In this document: in pieces, positions 21,088-31,492 of the stretch | Layout: the number at the start of each line of letters is the position of its first letter | How positions within the stretch are numbered: position 1 is the first letter of the stretch | Assembly: GCA_021521415.1 (NCBI GenBank) | Contig: JAIQDT010000168.1 | Location: forward strand, 1 to 64,000 | Direction of reading: 5' to 3' | DNA from: Bidens hawaiensis | Lineage: Eukaryota; Streptophyta; Magnoliopsida; Asterales; Asteraceae | Length of the DNA stretch: 64,000 bases | Translations under genes and position numbers: made by a program | Notes under the pieces: model-generated | Seen by the model: the letters and a program-made list of their open reading frames with translations, nothing else | Told to the model about the DNA's origin: nothing | Databases searched by the model: none

Positions 21088-24000
21088 ATGCCTCCCAGAC
21101 GTGCACCCGCTTCCATGGACTCCGCTGAATTAGCCAACCTTATAGCCCAGCAGATCGCGGCTGTGTTACCAGGCATGGTAACAACCATCAGCCAAGGGCT
21201 GAGGCAAGAAGGAACCTCTGGGGCCAACCAAATTCCAGCTCAGAACGCAAATGAACCAGCTAATAAGCCATACAAGGATTTCATGGTTACCAAACCCACC
21301 AGCTTCAGCGGCACAGAAGGCGCCGTTGGTCTCCTCCAGTGGATCGAAAAGATGGAGGCAGCCTTTGTTATTAGCTCGTGCCCTGAGACACTGAAAGTCA
21401 CGCACGCGGCAAGCATGTTGTCTAAACGCGCGCTGACCTGGTGGAACAACGAGATAAGAACCCGTGGGCGTGAGGCTGCCTTGGCCATGACCTGGTCGGA
21501 ATTTGTAGCATTGGCTACCCGCGAGTTCGTACCTCGCAGTGAGGTGCAGAAACTTGAAGCTGAGTTTTGGGTACACAAAATGAAGGGCGCCGATCACCAA
21601 GGGTACACGGAGCGTTTTCACGAGCTCTCCCTTCTCGTACCACACTTGGTCACCCCTCCCTCCCGGGCTATTGAGCTTTACATCAATGGCCTACCTGACA
21701 CTGTCCGTGGAATCGTTATCGGGGCTGACCCATCAACCCTACAAGCGGCCATTGAACTAGCTGCCCGACTGACCCAGGACCAGGTTAAGACTGGGGTCCT
21801 AGCCAAAGGTACGGGCAAGGCCGCTGAAGGCTCATCCAAAAAGATCAACCGCATCAAAAAGCGTAAGGCTAGCAGTTACGCGATGGTTACTCCCGCAACC
21901 CCAATCAGCTCTGTCGCTCCTGCTCCCACCCCTTCAGGAAGGCCAAAGAGGGAGTACACTGGGGTTCACCCCAAGTGCGGCACTTGCCAATTTCATCATC
22001 CTGCCGGAACCCCGTGCTGGAAATGCACGAACTGTGGACGTTTGGGGCACCTAGCGGAACGCTGCAGATTTCAAGGTAATCAACTGGCGATACAGAGCAG
22101 CAGTTCCCAACCCAGCAACTCTCGAAGCTGTTTCGAGTGTGGAGCCATGGACCATTTCAGGAGCAGGTGTCCTCGTCTTGCAAATCTTCCTCCGGCCCGA
22201 GGCCGAGCCTTTACTATTGGCGCTGCTGAAGCTCGCCAAAATCCTGACGTCATTACTGGTACGTTCATCCTTAACGATCTCTGGGTTTCTATTCTATTTG
22301 ACACGGGTGCAGATAGGAGTTTTATTTCTAGCGAGTTGGTCCCATTGCTTAATCTAGGAACCTCTGTCTTAGACCCCGCTTTCTCTGTCGAAATGGCAAA
22401 CGGAGAGTCTACCCAAGTGAACAAAATCGTTCGCAATTGCACGCTTACGTTTGATCGGACGTCTCTTAACATTGACCTCATCCCTATGCATTTAGGAAGT
22501 TTCGATGTAATTGTTGGGATGGATTGGTTGTCCATCAACCACGCGGAAGTGGTGTGTGCTGAGAAGCTCATTCGCGTTCCTTGTTCTTCTGGCGAGTCCA
22601 TAATTATTCAAGGAGAAAGATCAGGCAGATGTCTGAAATTAATCTCCTGCTTTAAAGCTCGGCGATGCCTTCGAAAGAAGTGTCTCGCCTTCCTAGCTCA
22701 TGTCTCCATCAAGAAATCTTTGGGGAAGAAGCTCTCTGATGTCCCCGTCGTGCGTGAATTTCCAGACGTTTTTCCTAAAGACTTACCCGGACTTCCTCCT
22801 AGCCGACAAGTCAAATTCCACATCGAGTTAGTTCCCGGTGCAACCCCCGTGGCAAAATCTCCGTATCGTTTGGCTCCGTCTGAAATGCAGGAATTATCGA
22901 GCCAGCTGCAGGAACTACTGGACAAGGGTTTTATTCGCCCTAGTTCGTCTCCATGGGGAGCTCCAGTCCTCTTCGTCAAGAAGAAGGACGGATCTTTTCG
23001 GATGTGCATAGACTATCGTGAGCTTAACAAACTCACAGTCAAGAATCGGTATCCATTACCGAGGATTGACGATCTTTTCGACCAGCTGCAAGGAGCCACC
23101 TACTTTTCCAAGATCGACCTACGCTCAGGTTATCACCAAGTGCGTGTCATGGAGGACGACATCGCGAAAACCGCTTTCAGAACTCGATATGGGCACTACG
23201 AGTTCCTAGTCATGCCTTTTGGTTTGACGAATGCCCCTGCAGTGTTCATGGATCTCATGAATCGCATTTGTCGTCCATACCTGGACCAGTTTGTTATCGT
23301 CTTCATTGACGATATTCTCGTTTATTCCCGCTCTAAAGCCGACCATGAGCTTCATCTCAGGCTTACCTTGGATCTGCTGAGGAAAGAGCAACTCTACGCC
23401 AAATTCTCCAAATGCGAATTCTGGCTAAGGGAAGTTCAATTCTTAGGTCACATCATTAACAAGGAAGGCATTCATGTCGACCCTGCCAAGATTGAAGCCA
23501 TAAAAAAATGGGGAGCGCCTACAACGCCAACCGAAATTCGTTCATTTCTTGGTTTGGCTGGGTACTACCGTCGATTCATCTCGAACTTTTCAAAGATCGC
23601 GTTGCCCCTCACAATGTTAACTCAAAAAGGGGAACCATTCATTTGGAACCAAGAGCAAGAAGAGGCTTTCCAAACATTGAAACATAAACTCTGCCATGCA
23701 CCAATCCTGTCGCTTCCTGAGGGTAACGATGATTTTGTTGTTTATTGCGACGCCTCGAGCCAAGGTCTAGGCTGCGTCTTAATGCAACGCGGTAAGGTCG
23801 TCGCTTACGCCTCGCGTCAACTCAAGAGTCATGAGAGGAATTATGTCACTCACGACTTGGAATTGGGTGCTGTGGTCTTTGCCTTAAAAATATGGAGACA
23901 CTACCTATACGGTACGAAATGTGTCATCTTCACCGACCACAAGAGCCTACAACACATCCTCAACCAAAGGGAGCTAAATATGCGACAACGTCGATGGGTT

Positions 24001-25548
24001 GAACTCCTAAGTGACTATGACTGCGAAATCCGCTACCACCCTGGAAAGGCTAACGTAGTGGCTGACGCGTTAAGTCGCAAGGAAAGGACCCAGTTGCATG
24101 CGATCCGTATTCAGTCCAATCTTCCCTCCTTGGTTCTTGAAGCTCAAAAGCAAGCGATTGCTGGTGGTGATCTCAAAAATATGCTATCTTGCGGTGCCGA
24201 ACGGAAGTTTGAAACCAAGTCTGATGGTATACTTTACTACTTAAATCGCATGTGGATTCCAAACTCTGAACCACTTCGAGAACTTATCCTGAACGAAGCG
24301 CACAAATCCAGATACTCTATTCACCCGGGCAGTGATAAAATGTATCAGAATCTCAAGTCTCATTTCTGGTGGCCGGGTATGAAGAAAGACATAGCTTTAT
24401 ACGTCGGTAAGTGTCTAACATGCTCGCGGATCAAGACTGAACATCAGAGACCATCTGGCCTGTTACAAAAACCGATCATACCACAGTGGAAGTGGGACGA
24501 AGTCGCTATGGACTTCATTACCAAACTCCCGCGGACACCCAGCGGTTATGACACGATTTGGGTTATCGTGGATTACTTGACCAAGTCTGCCCACTTTCTC
24601 CCTGTCCGCGAGGACTACACTACGGAGAAGCTGGCGCGGATTTACATTCGTGAGATCGTAACCCGTCACGGTGTGCCTAAGGGCATCACGTCTGACCGTG
24701 ACCCCTCTTTTGCGTCAAGGTTCTGGAAGTCATTTCAGAAAGCCTTTGGGACAAGTGTGAAACTTAGCTCTGCCTATCATCCTGAAACGGACGGACAGAG
24801 CGAAAGGACCATACAAACCCTGGAGGATATGCTCAGAGCCTGTATCCTTGAATTCGGTAGTAGCTGGGAGACTCACCTTCCTCTTGCAGAGTTCTCATAC
24901 AATAACAGCTATCATGCTACCATCAAATGCGCGCCATTCGAGGCACTCTATGGCAGGAAATGTCGTTCCCCACTGTGTTGGTCCGAGACCGGAGATTCTC
25001 AAATCCTCGGCCCGGAACTGATACAGGAAACCACTGACAGTATCGCCATCATTCAGCAAAGACTTAAGGACGCCCGCTGTCGACACAAGTATTACGCTGA
25101 CAAACGCCGCAAACCTCTGGAGTTCCAAATAGGCGATCACGTAATGCTCAAAGTTTCCCCCTGGAAGGGCATTGTTCGCTTCGGGAAAAAGGGAAAGTTT
25201 GCTCCAAGGTACGTAGGACCTTTCAAGATCATCGAAAAGGTCGGACCTGTAGCCTATCGCTTGGAATTGCCTCCAGAACTCAGCCGTGTTCACAACGTTT
25301 TTCATGTGTCGCAACTCAAAAAGTGCCTCGTTGACGAGACCGCTCAAATCCCGATCGACACGGTTCACATCGACGACAAACTATACTTTGTTGAGGAACC
25401 TGTCGAGATCCTAGATCGAGAAGTCAAAAAGACTAAGCGAAGCCGGATACCTATAGTCAAGGTACGTTGGAACAACCATCGTGGACCCGAGTTCACATGG
25501 GAACGAGAGGATAAGATGAAGGAGGAATACCCTCATCTGTTCGCATAG
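21088..25548 (+). CDS. gag-pol: Gag-Pol polyprotein of gypsy element A (intact)
   Basis: The 1,486-residue polyprotein begins [12 protein letters not shown]; an in-frame TTG nine bases upstream is not needed. In order: Gag capsid domain (about 70-230, with ALTWWNN and [11 protein letters not shown]); CCHC knuckles [14 protein letters not shown] (about 313) and [14 protein letters not shown] (about 348); aspartic protease FDTGADRSF (about 403); [17 protein letters not shown] with catalytic FIDD (about 740); RNase [12 protein letters not shown] (about 885) and [10 protein letters not shown]; integrase HHCC (about 1,070-1,115), [15 protein letters not shown] and [14 protein letters not shown] region (about 1,377); chromodomain ending [16 protein letters not shown]. 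All catalytic residues are present. Gag and Pol share one frame with no frameshift or stop, as usual for this clade. It is the only intact retroelement polyprotein in the window. Confidence 0.97.
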   Translation: MPPRRAPASMDSAELANLIAQQIAAVLPGMVTTISQGLRQEGTSGANQIPAQNANEPANKPYKDFMVTKPTSFSGTEGAVGLLQWIEKMEAAFVISSCPETLKVTHAASMLSKRALTWWNNEIRTRGREAALAMTWSEFVALATREFVPRSEVQKLEAEFWVHKMKGADHQGYTERFHELSLLVPHLVTPPSRAIELYINGLPDTVRGIVIGADPSTLQAAIELAARLTQDQVKTGVLAKGTGKAAEGSSKKINRIKKRKASSYAMVTPATPISSVAPAPTPSGRPKREYTGVHPKCGTCQFHHPAGTPCWKCTNCGRLGHLAERCRFQGNQLAIQSSSSQPSNSRSCFECGAMDHFRSRCPRLANLPPARGRAFTIGAAEARQNPDVITGTFILNDLWVSILFDTGADRSFISSELVPLLNLGTSVLDPAFSVEMANGESTQVNKIVRNCTLTFDRTSLNIDLIPMHLGSFDVIVGMDWLSINHAEVVCAEKLIRVPCSSGESIIIQGERSGRCLKLISCFKARRCLRKKCLAFLAHVSIKKSLGKKLSDVPVVREFPDVFPKDLPGLPPSRQVKFHIELVPGATPVAKSPYRLAPSEMQELSSQLQELLDKGFIRPSSSPWGAPVLFVKKKDGSFRMCIDYRELNKLTVKNRYPLPRIDDLFDQLQGATYFSKIDLRSGYHQVRVMEDDIAKTAFRTRYGHYEFLVMPFGLTNAPAVFMDLMNRICRPYLDQFVIVFIDDILVYSRSKADHELHLRLTLDLLRKEQLYAKFSKCEFWLREVQFLGHIINKEGIHVDPAKIEAIKKWGAPTTPTEIRSFLGLAGYYRRFISNFSKIALPLTMLTQKGEPFIWNQEQEEAFQTLKHKLCHAPILSLPEGNDDFVVYCDASSQGLGCVLMQRGKVVAYASRQLKSHERNYVTHDLELGAVVFALKIWRHYLYGTKCVIFTDHKSLQHILNQRELNMRQRRWVELLSDYDCEIRYHPGKANVVADALSRKERTQLHAIRIQSNLPSLVLEAQKQAIAGGDLKNMLSCGAERKFETKSDGILYYLNRMWIPNSEPLRELILNEAHKSRYSIHPGSDKMYQNLKSHFWWPGMKKDIALYVGKCLTCSRIKTEHQRPSGLLQKPIIPQWKWDEVAMDFITKLPRTPSGYDTIWVIVDYLTKSAHFLPVREDYTTEKLARIYIREIVTRHGVPKGITSDRDPSFASRFWKSFQKAFGTSVKLSSAYHPETDGQSERTIQTLEDMLRACILEFGSSWETHLPLAEFSYNNSYHATIKCAPFEALYGRKCRSPLCWSETGDSQILGPELIQETTDSIAIIQQRLKDARCRHKYYADKRRKPLEFQIGDHVMLKVSPWKGIVRFGKKGKFAPRYVGPFKIIEKVGPVAYRLELPPELSRVHNVFHVSQLKKCLVDETAQIPIDTVHIDDKLYFVEEPVEILDREVKKTKRSRIPIVKVRWNNHRGPEFTWEREDKMKEEYPHLFA

Positions 25549-25994
25549 TCATCATCTTTGTAATTCTAGAAATCTTGGAGTCTATGTAATCGTAATCATG
25601 TAATCAGGGACCAATATCAATCAATGAAGTATCATGTTGTTCCTATTTGCTTATAAATATTCTCTTATTTGCATAACACCAAGTTTGGCTACCCATGACT
25701 CGTGCTGGAAAACACAAGTTGTGCATACTTAATCATGTAAACATTGGGGTAAACTATGTATCATTGAGCCAAAATTTGTCATCATTCTAACATTCATGAA
25801 GCATGGTTGTGTGTGTGTGTGTGGTGTCGTGTCGATTTTTCTAGCCGCACACAATGGAGTTTATACATTGATACAAGGTGAACTCGTAATTATAGTCCGG
25901 AATATAATAACATCAAGTTCACAGGTGTATACGTGTATAAACAATATGCTATTGTGTAACTATGAGTCGTGAACTCAAGCTTCGTGTAGGGAAT

Positions 25995-26073
25995 TAATCA
26001 ATGAATGTTGAAGGAGTGGTGGGTTAGCCGCTGGTACACCCTATATATAAACCCCTTCGGCACAAGTTGATTA
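25995..26073. repeat. 43-bp-core hairpin, copy 1 of 3
   Basis: The core is at 26,013-26,055. The outer arms TAATCAA (25,995-26,001) and TTGATTA (26,067-26,073) pair perfectly, an internal mismatch region follows, and GAAGG pairs with CCTTC next to the core. Confidence 0.8.
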
Positions 26074-26157
26074 TGTCTGAAGCGAGACTTGGAATTAGGG
26101 ACTCATAGTTAGCGTGGCAGCTGTGAGGCGTTAAATTCAAGAGTTATTGAGGGAATT

Positions 26158-26234
26158 ATTCATTGGAGATTGAAGGAGTGGTGGGTTAGCCGCTGGTACA
26201 CCCTATATATAAACCCCTTCAATCCGAAATGAAT
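26158..26234. repeat. 43-bp-core hairpin, copy 2 of 3
   Basis: The core is at 26,175-26,217. The outer arms ATTCATT (26,158-26,164) and AATGAAT (26,228-26,234) pair. After a 3-nt mismatch, GATTGAAGG pairs with CCTTCAATC. Confidence 0.85.
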
Positions 26235-26324
26235 ATGTCTGATGTAAAGCTTGAAGGTGATGCCTTGTAGTGGAAAATAGTGTGTCGTCCTGTGTGTCAT
26301 TGAACTAATAGGAGTCGAAAGAAA

Positions 26325-26403
26325 CACCCAAGTGGAGTTGAGGGAGTGGTGGGTTAGCCGCTGGTACACCCTATATATAAACCCCTTCAACTTGATTTGG
26401 GTG
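26325..26403. repeat. 43-bp-core hairpin, copy 3 of 3
   Basis: The core is at 26,343-26,385. The outer arms CACCCAA (26,325-26,331) and TTGGGTG (26,397-26,403) pair. After a 4-nt internal loop, AGTTGA pairs with TCAACT. Confidence 0.85.
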
Positions 26404-26522
26404 GTATCCAAGACGAATATTAGGGGTAGTGGCGCATAGTGGTCATCATGGGATCATTTAATCTAAAACATCATTGCATCAACTATACTAAATTCTAAAT
26501 TTCGGGACGAAATTCCTCTAAA

Positions 26523-26532
26523 TTGGGGAGGA
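26523..26532 (+). other. Polypurine tract of element A
   Basis: TTGGGGAGGA abuts the TGTAACGCC start of the 3' LTR. It is the expected plus-strand primer. Confidence 0.8.
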
Positions 26533-29140
26533 TGTAACGCCCTGAAATTCGATTGGTAAACTAGGATCGTGAAATCATCGGAAACTATAGACTTTGGGAT
26601 TCTGGACGATAAGTTCGGAACCCATATCATTGGAAAAATCTGCTTTTATCATCTAAAATGTTTATTTTATAAAACGACATTTACGCCTGAAAAATATTAA
26701 TTTTTATGCTTTCGAAAAATTAAATATTCTTATTTAAAAAGATTTCAAATAATTATTCGGAAAATGGTTTTATAAAAGTTTTGCTGAAAAAGTTTTAGTT
26801 TGTTTAAACACTTATGAACTCGACTAGTCTTGACCCGTCGGTAGCCTAAACCCGAACCCGAGTCACCCGAGTATTTAAGCGGAAAATCAAGTATTCTTAC
26901 ACCATCTCTTTCATTTCCACCAACACTTCCCACCCAAACACTCTCATTCTAGAGAGAGAAACTAGAGAGAGAAAGTCTTCAAACTTCAAATCCGAGTCCA
27001 CAAATCTGTTTGTTGTTGTCCTTGGTAAGATCTTCTTGAAAATCATCCATTTTCATAACCATTTTCGGCCTCAAATCGAGCAAAAACACCCATTTTCGTT
27101 TCTTGAGTTTACGGGTCAAAAACCGTCTTGTTTTGGTGTCAAAATGCAGGCTTTTGTGTTTAAAATCACTGGGAATCGATAGTCCCTTCAATCCCGAGCA
27201 TTTCCATGTCAAAAACTTCGATTTTGGGTCAAAAATCCGGAAAATCTGAAAAACCCGTAGGTTTCTCCGTCGCCCAGCTTGAAGGAGTCGAATCAGACTC
27301 ATTCGATCGAATCAGTCGATCGAATCAGCCCATTCGATCGAACCAGTCGATCGAACCAGTCCGGTCGACCGAATAGGAAAGCAACCGAATGGTCTCCAAC
27401 TCATTCGACCGAACGAGTTTCGTATTCGATCGAACGAGTGTCTATTCGATCGAATAAGTTCCATGTTCGACCGAACGAGTTTTCCCAACTGGTTCGACCA
27501 AATGTGTTTCTAGTTCGATCGAGTGTGCCTCAGATTCGATCGAATGTGTGTCTATTCGATCGAATGTGTGTCTATTCGATCGAACAAGTTCCTATTCGAT
27601 CGAACGTGTTCCTATTCGATCGAATCAAGCCAGAACCAAGCTGTTTTCGTCTTTAAAACCCAGTTTTTGCTCGAGGTCACGTAAGCTTGTTTTCTTAGAC
27701 TTATAGCACGTTGTTAACCTTATATATATGTCCAACTCTAGGCTAAGGAGATCTATTGTAGCACCATCCTAACCCAAGATCAAGGTGAGTTCATAGCCCC
27801 TATTTAAGCTTTTCAAAACTATGGGGTGGAAACATGGTAACTTTACACGTTTGGATAAAATCATTTATGCAAACATTCTTTAAACTATAAACATTTGGAT
27901 TTCTACACACGTGCGGAAATCCATGAGCTTCTTGGTAATCTATAAACTTTGGAAATCTATGAACATGGGGAAAACCCATTAACTCATGGAGATCTAAGAA
28001 CATTGGAAATCAATGAGTATGGGAAATTCTGTGAACATTGACATCATGGGAACGGGAATCAAATTCATATCATCATAGTCATTGTGTCAGCATGGAAATC
28101 TAGAGATCAAAACATCATGAGTTGAATTGGACGCGAGAGTCTATTCTACTCTCGGTAGAACTCACGACCATGAGTGGCATTCTATTCTCGGTGGCACTCG
28201 TAACTCATGGGATTTCATACTAGTCTCGGTGAAATCCATAACTCTTGAGGACCTATACTATTCTCGGTAGGGACCAAGGGAACCCAGGATTCTTTGGGGT
28301 GTCTATCCTACTCTCGGTAGAACCTAGCTGAGTCCTGGATGGCAAGAACGAGGTAGTCTTGGTTTAAGTCTTGCGTGAGTTCAATCAAGTCTTGTGTGAT
28401 CATTGGGTTTCATCATCATTCATCATCATCATCATTTGTTCACCATCATCTTGGATACTAGTAAACAATGGGATTTTGGTGTTGGTTTATCTAGTAAACT
28501 TAGCATGCTCAAATCTATATGTCCTTGTTTATGCTTAACTGTTATGTGCTACATGTACCGTTGGGAGACCGCAAATCTTTGAGTAATCTTATCACATACG
28601 ACTCTAATGGGAGATTGATAAGCCCGTTGAGAGCCCAGGAGAACATTTCATGTTTGACTTACTACAAAAACCTCTGTGGGAAAACCAAGAGATCTTTTCT
28701 TACAAACCATTTTAAAAACTGGGAATTATACCCAAACATAGTAGTATAAGTTGTAGGAGTGGTGGGTTAGCCGCAGGTACACCCTATATATAAACCCCTA
28801 CAACCTATACTAGTATGTTTGTGTATAAAACTCTTTTCTTTAAACCTATGAATTCACTCATCTACTTTATGTAGTTGACAGTTTGTTACATGTTTTCAGG
28901 AAATAATGCAGCAAGAAATCCCTAGCAAGTTTAGAGGCCTTAGAAAGATGAAGGCTAGACTAGGAGTTGTTGGAAACTTGATATTTTGTATTAAAACAAT
29001 TTGTTTCATGTTACCTGGTTGATGTAATATTTGACATTTTGGTTATGTTTATGCATTTAGACTTTTATACTATTGTGCTCAACAATCACGACTTAGTCGC
29101 CGCACCTCGATTTTTCCGCCATCACGATCGGGGTGTGACA
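26533..29140 (+). repeat. 3' LTR of element A
   Basis: It is 2,608 bp long, the same as the 5' LTR, with the same internal arrays. C at 27,020 replaces T at 18,705; no other difference was seen by eye, and all open frames keep identical lengths. It contains the palindrome array (27,288-27,625), the TCTCGG-loop hairpins (28,135-28,327) and the core hairpin (28,734-28,820). It ends GTGTGACA and is followed directly by internal sequence of the element B LTR. Confidence 0.93.
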
Positions 29141-30155
29141 GGTGTGAACAAACTCATTTTTGAAACTAAAAACGGATAACCGTGCTAGGCACGCAAATCA
29201 AGGAAAACATAAAAATGATAATTTTGACCGTCAGACTCTAAGTAATGTCACAATCTGGGTCCTTAGAAGTGTCACGGGGTTAACATTGTCCCCGGATCGA
29301 GTACAGTACTGGGTTAACAATGTCCCCAGATGTACCGATTGACACGTATTTAATTTATGGGAATTATATAGTAACGACTAGATATCATATTACAAATCCA
29401 GGCTTATAGCAGTTCGTTGTATCACGTCCCGACTCACAGAAAGGTAAGTTTTCACGAGCCCCTTTTTATGAACCGTTTTAAATATTTTCCCGGGGCGGAA
29501 AGCATATCTTTATTTAAGTATTTAAGTACTTACCGATCGTATGGAAACACTTGTATATTTATATATATATGGTTTGATGCACAGAATATATAAATTGTTT
29601 ATCGTGTGGAATTGTTCTGGGGTAACATAGTTTCCAGAGGTTATTATTGTTCTGGGGTAACATAGTTCCCGGAGGTTATTATTGTTCTGGGGCAACATAG
29701 TTCCCAGAGGTTATTATTGTTCTGGGGTAACATAGTTCCCAGAAGATTAATGAAAATGTTCTGGGGAAATATAGTTCCCAGCATATTTACATTGCTAATA
29801 AATGATTATTAAAATGATCTGTCAGTGTTTATTTAAATTAGTGAAACTCACCAACTATTCGTAGTTGACCCGTTTTCTTTACATGTTTTCTAGGTATGCC
29901 CAAGTTGGAATGATTGTTATGTGCTTAATGATCTGTGCTACTTGTTGGAAGCTTGCTGATCTATATTTTGTAATAAATATATTAATGTCTTATCGGTAAA
30001 AACATGTGTGTAACACCTAGACAGTAACGAAACTCGCAACAATGTAATATGATATAAATTAATGTAGTGGTATTTTCTTTATAAGCAATGCTGTTGATAT
30101 CAGATGTGTCTGTTGCATCCCGTGTACGTTTCCGCTGCGGTTACGGGGTGTTACA
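29141..30155 (+). repeat. 5' LTR of element B (right third only)
   Basis: Its 1,015 bp correspond to 38,253-39,266 of the 3' LTR, with one 1-bp indel and scattered substitutions. It ends GGGGTGTTACA, 5 bp before the primer site. Confidence 0.92.
29614..29775. repeat. 35-bp tandem repeat in B 5' LTR
   Basis: Four units start at 29,614, 29,649, 29,684 and 29,719, with a diverged fifth after them. Each unit carries an inverted pair, TTCTGGGG and TTCCCAGA, about 8 bp apart. Matching units in the 3' LTR begin at 38,726. Confidence 0.85.
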
Positions 30156-30160
30156 GAACT

Positions 30161-30173
30161 TGGTATCAGAGCC
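30161..30173 (+). other. Primer binding site of element B
   Basis: TGGTATCAGAGCC, complementary to initiator tRNA-Met, lies 5 bp after the LTR end at 30,155. Confidence 0.9.
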
Positions 30174-30518
30174 ACTGGTTATAAAGAATTAGGATGTCTT
30201 TAAAAGATACCTAAAATATAACCAGTAGCTCAAGTATTATAGGATCTGAATATCAACTAAATATATATTGTGACGAGATCGGGATGAACTTGGATGGACA
30301 AGTGGGTTATTATGGTCCGGAACATAATAACAGACTTGTCTACACGAGGGAATTCAGGGGAAGTCATGGGGGACTTTAATAGGTAAAATTGGCAACATAT
30401 GTGCAAATATGTGATAATATTGTTATGTGGTCAAGTTGTATAAGTAAGTGCATATTAATTTGATTATGATTTACACTATGGAAAGAACTATATGTTTGTT
30501 AACTTGTGTGCAGTTAAT

Positions 30519-31118
30519 ATGTCAAGAACCCCCAGTGTGTCGATCGAGGAGGACCCGGAGGAGGTCAGCTCAGGGGACTCCGGGAGCCCACTTGTAGCAT
30601 CCAGCACCGAGCCTTCCGAGGCTAGCTTTAGGAGTTCCGGCCAGTCCTCCTCAGCTAGGATGGCCAGATCCCCGACCCCACCCGCACCACAGGTCGCTCC
30701 TGCACCCCCTGGATTCGGACCCCGCCTCACGGCGCGGATCAGTATTCCACCGGTCCGACCTATCTCGCCCCCACCCAGACCTGCTACTCGCAGGGGCGAG
30801 TCCTCCAGCTCTCGTCCCGAGCCTGCGACTCTACCGGTGTGGGGTCTCCCGAGACAGGAACGGGACGCTGCGGCCTGGCTCCGAACACTCACCGAACAGG
30901 TGAACGAGCACTCCGCCGCCTTGACGGTGGGAGTCCAAAGGAGAATGTACTTGGGTGATTGCATACTGGATCATCAGTATGCAATTGCCCAACTGAAGAG
31001 GGAGTGCTCATACTCCCAATGGATTCTTGACCGGATGGAGAGTCGGGTTCGGGTTATGATGGCGGTGTTAGTGGTGTTGGTGGCGATGTTGGTGGGGTTG
31101 GTTTACCACCATGTTTAG
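30519..31118 (+). CDS. Pre-gag ORF of element B, acidic, Pro/Ser-rich, with C-terminal membrane segment
   Basis: This is a 199-codon ORF on the same strand as gag, between the primer site and gag. I chose the ATG at 30,519 (MSRTPSVSIEEDPEE) over the in-frame one at 30,492 because the homologous ORF in element D also starts MSR. The N-terminus is Glu/Asp/Ser-rich. A Pro-rich middle has ARSPTPP, LTARIS, ISPPPRP and RRGESSSS. A possibly helical stretch follows (WLRTLTEQVNEHSAAL). The C-terminus is hydrophobic (VMMAVLVVLVAMLVGLVYHH), consistent with a tail anchor. No known domain is recognised. The same architecture in D suggests a real protein of this lineage. Membrane anchoring and any envelope- or assembly-like role are inference. 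Confidence 0.75.
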   Translation: MSRTPSVSIEEDPEEVSSGDSGSPLVASSTEPSEASFRSSGQSSSARMARSPTPPAPQVAPAPPGFGPRLTARISIPPVRPISPPPRPATRRGESSSSRPEPATLPVWGLPRQERDAAAWLRTLTEQVNEHSAALTVGVQRRMYLGDCILDHQYAIAQLKRECSYSQWILDRMESRVRVMMAVLVVLVAMLVGLVYHHV

Positions 31119-31285
31119 TTGTTTTGGGTTGGGGATAGACAGGGACCATTTTTTTTGATACTCTGTGTAAGCAGTTAGTGGTGATGCTAACATGGAGTGA
31201 ATCTTGTTTAGTTATAATACAACCACTAGCCCTTAGGGTGGGTCTCTTTTGGGGCATATCAGTATAGATACTTTTGGGTATCATT

Positions 31286-31313
31286 CAAGCACTGGCCCGT
31301 TGCGGGTTATGTC
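31286..31313 (+). promoter_or_regulatory. Conserved motif between pre-gag ORF and gag (element B)
   Basis: CAAGCACTGGCCC followed by CGGGTTA lies 180 bp before gag. The same motif occurs twice at the equivalent place in element D (44,183 and 44,248). GGCCC and the following GGGTT can pair partly. The function is unknown; a packaging or translation signal is possible. Confidence 0.5.
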
Positions 31314-31492
31314 GAGATGATGCCGACATAGGCCCTATGTAGGAAAACTTATCTAATGTAATAGTGACATGAAAGTAATGTGAACGGATGTTTGTGTAAT
31401 ATGTACTAACGTTTATTAATGAATGGAATGTTTGTTGTGTTTTATGTTTGGAATTTGTATTGATTATATATATTTTCTTGATGTTGTGTAGA

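Larger units (their letters stand above)
25549..26522 (+). other. 3' untranslated region of element A
   Basis: About 970 bp lie between the pol stop and the polypurine tract. It includes a short GT run (about 25,807-25,822) and three hairpins with the 43-bp core. A minus-strand open frame here (26,160-26,411) encodes a repeated peptide only because the core is repeated, so I do not call it a gene. Confidence 0.75.
18218..29140 (+). mobile_element. Element A: full-length chromodomain Ty3/gypsy retrotransposon
   Basis: This is a 10,923-bp element with all the parts expected of an autonomous chromovirus: 5' LTR, primer binding site, one uninterrupted gag-pol frame, a 3' untranslated region, polypurine tract and 3' LTR. 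Both LTRs are 2,608 bp and align with a constant offset of 8,315. The only difference I found is T at 18,705 versus C at 27,020, so insertion was very recent. The five flanking bases differ (CGAGT on the left, GGTGT on the right), and the flanking sequences belong to two different LTR families. The Tekay/Del clade is my best placement from the chromodomain type and long LTRs. Confidence 0.92.

Noticed and set aside
20891..21133. 80-codon ORF before element A gag as a counterpart of the B/D pre-gag ORF
   Set aside because: It overlaps the gag start in another frame and shows none of the acidic, Pro-rich or conserved motifs of the B/D ORF.
21166..21645. 159-codon antisense ORF over element A gag
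   Set aside because: It is a shadow of the intact gag-pol frame on the other strand.
26160..26411. Minus-strand 83-codon ORF with the internally repeated peptide GFIYRVYQRLTHHS
   Set aside because: The peptide repeat follows from the repeated 43-bp DNA core; the frame is antisense in a 3' untranslated region and has no other support.
29614..29775. Possible CRISPR-like array because of regular 35-bp units
   Set aside because: The units are contiguous tandem repeats without unique spacers, inside a plant LTR, with no cas genes.
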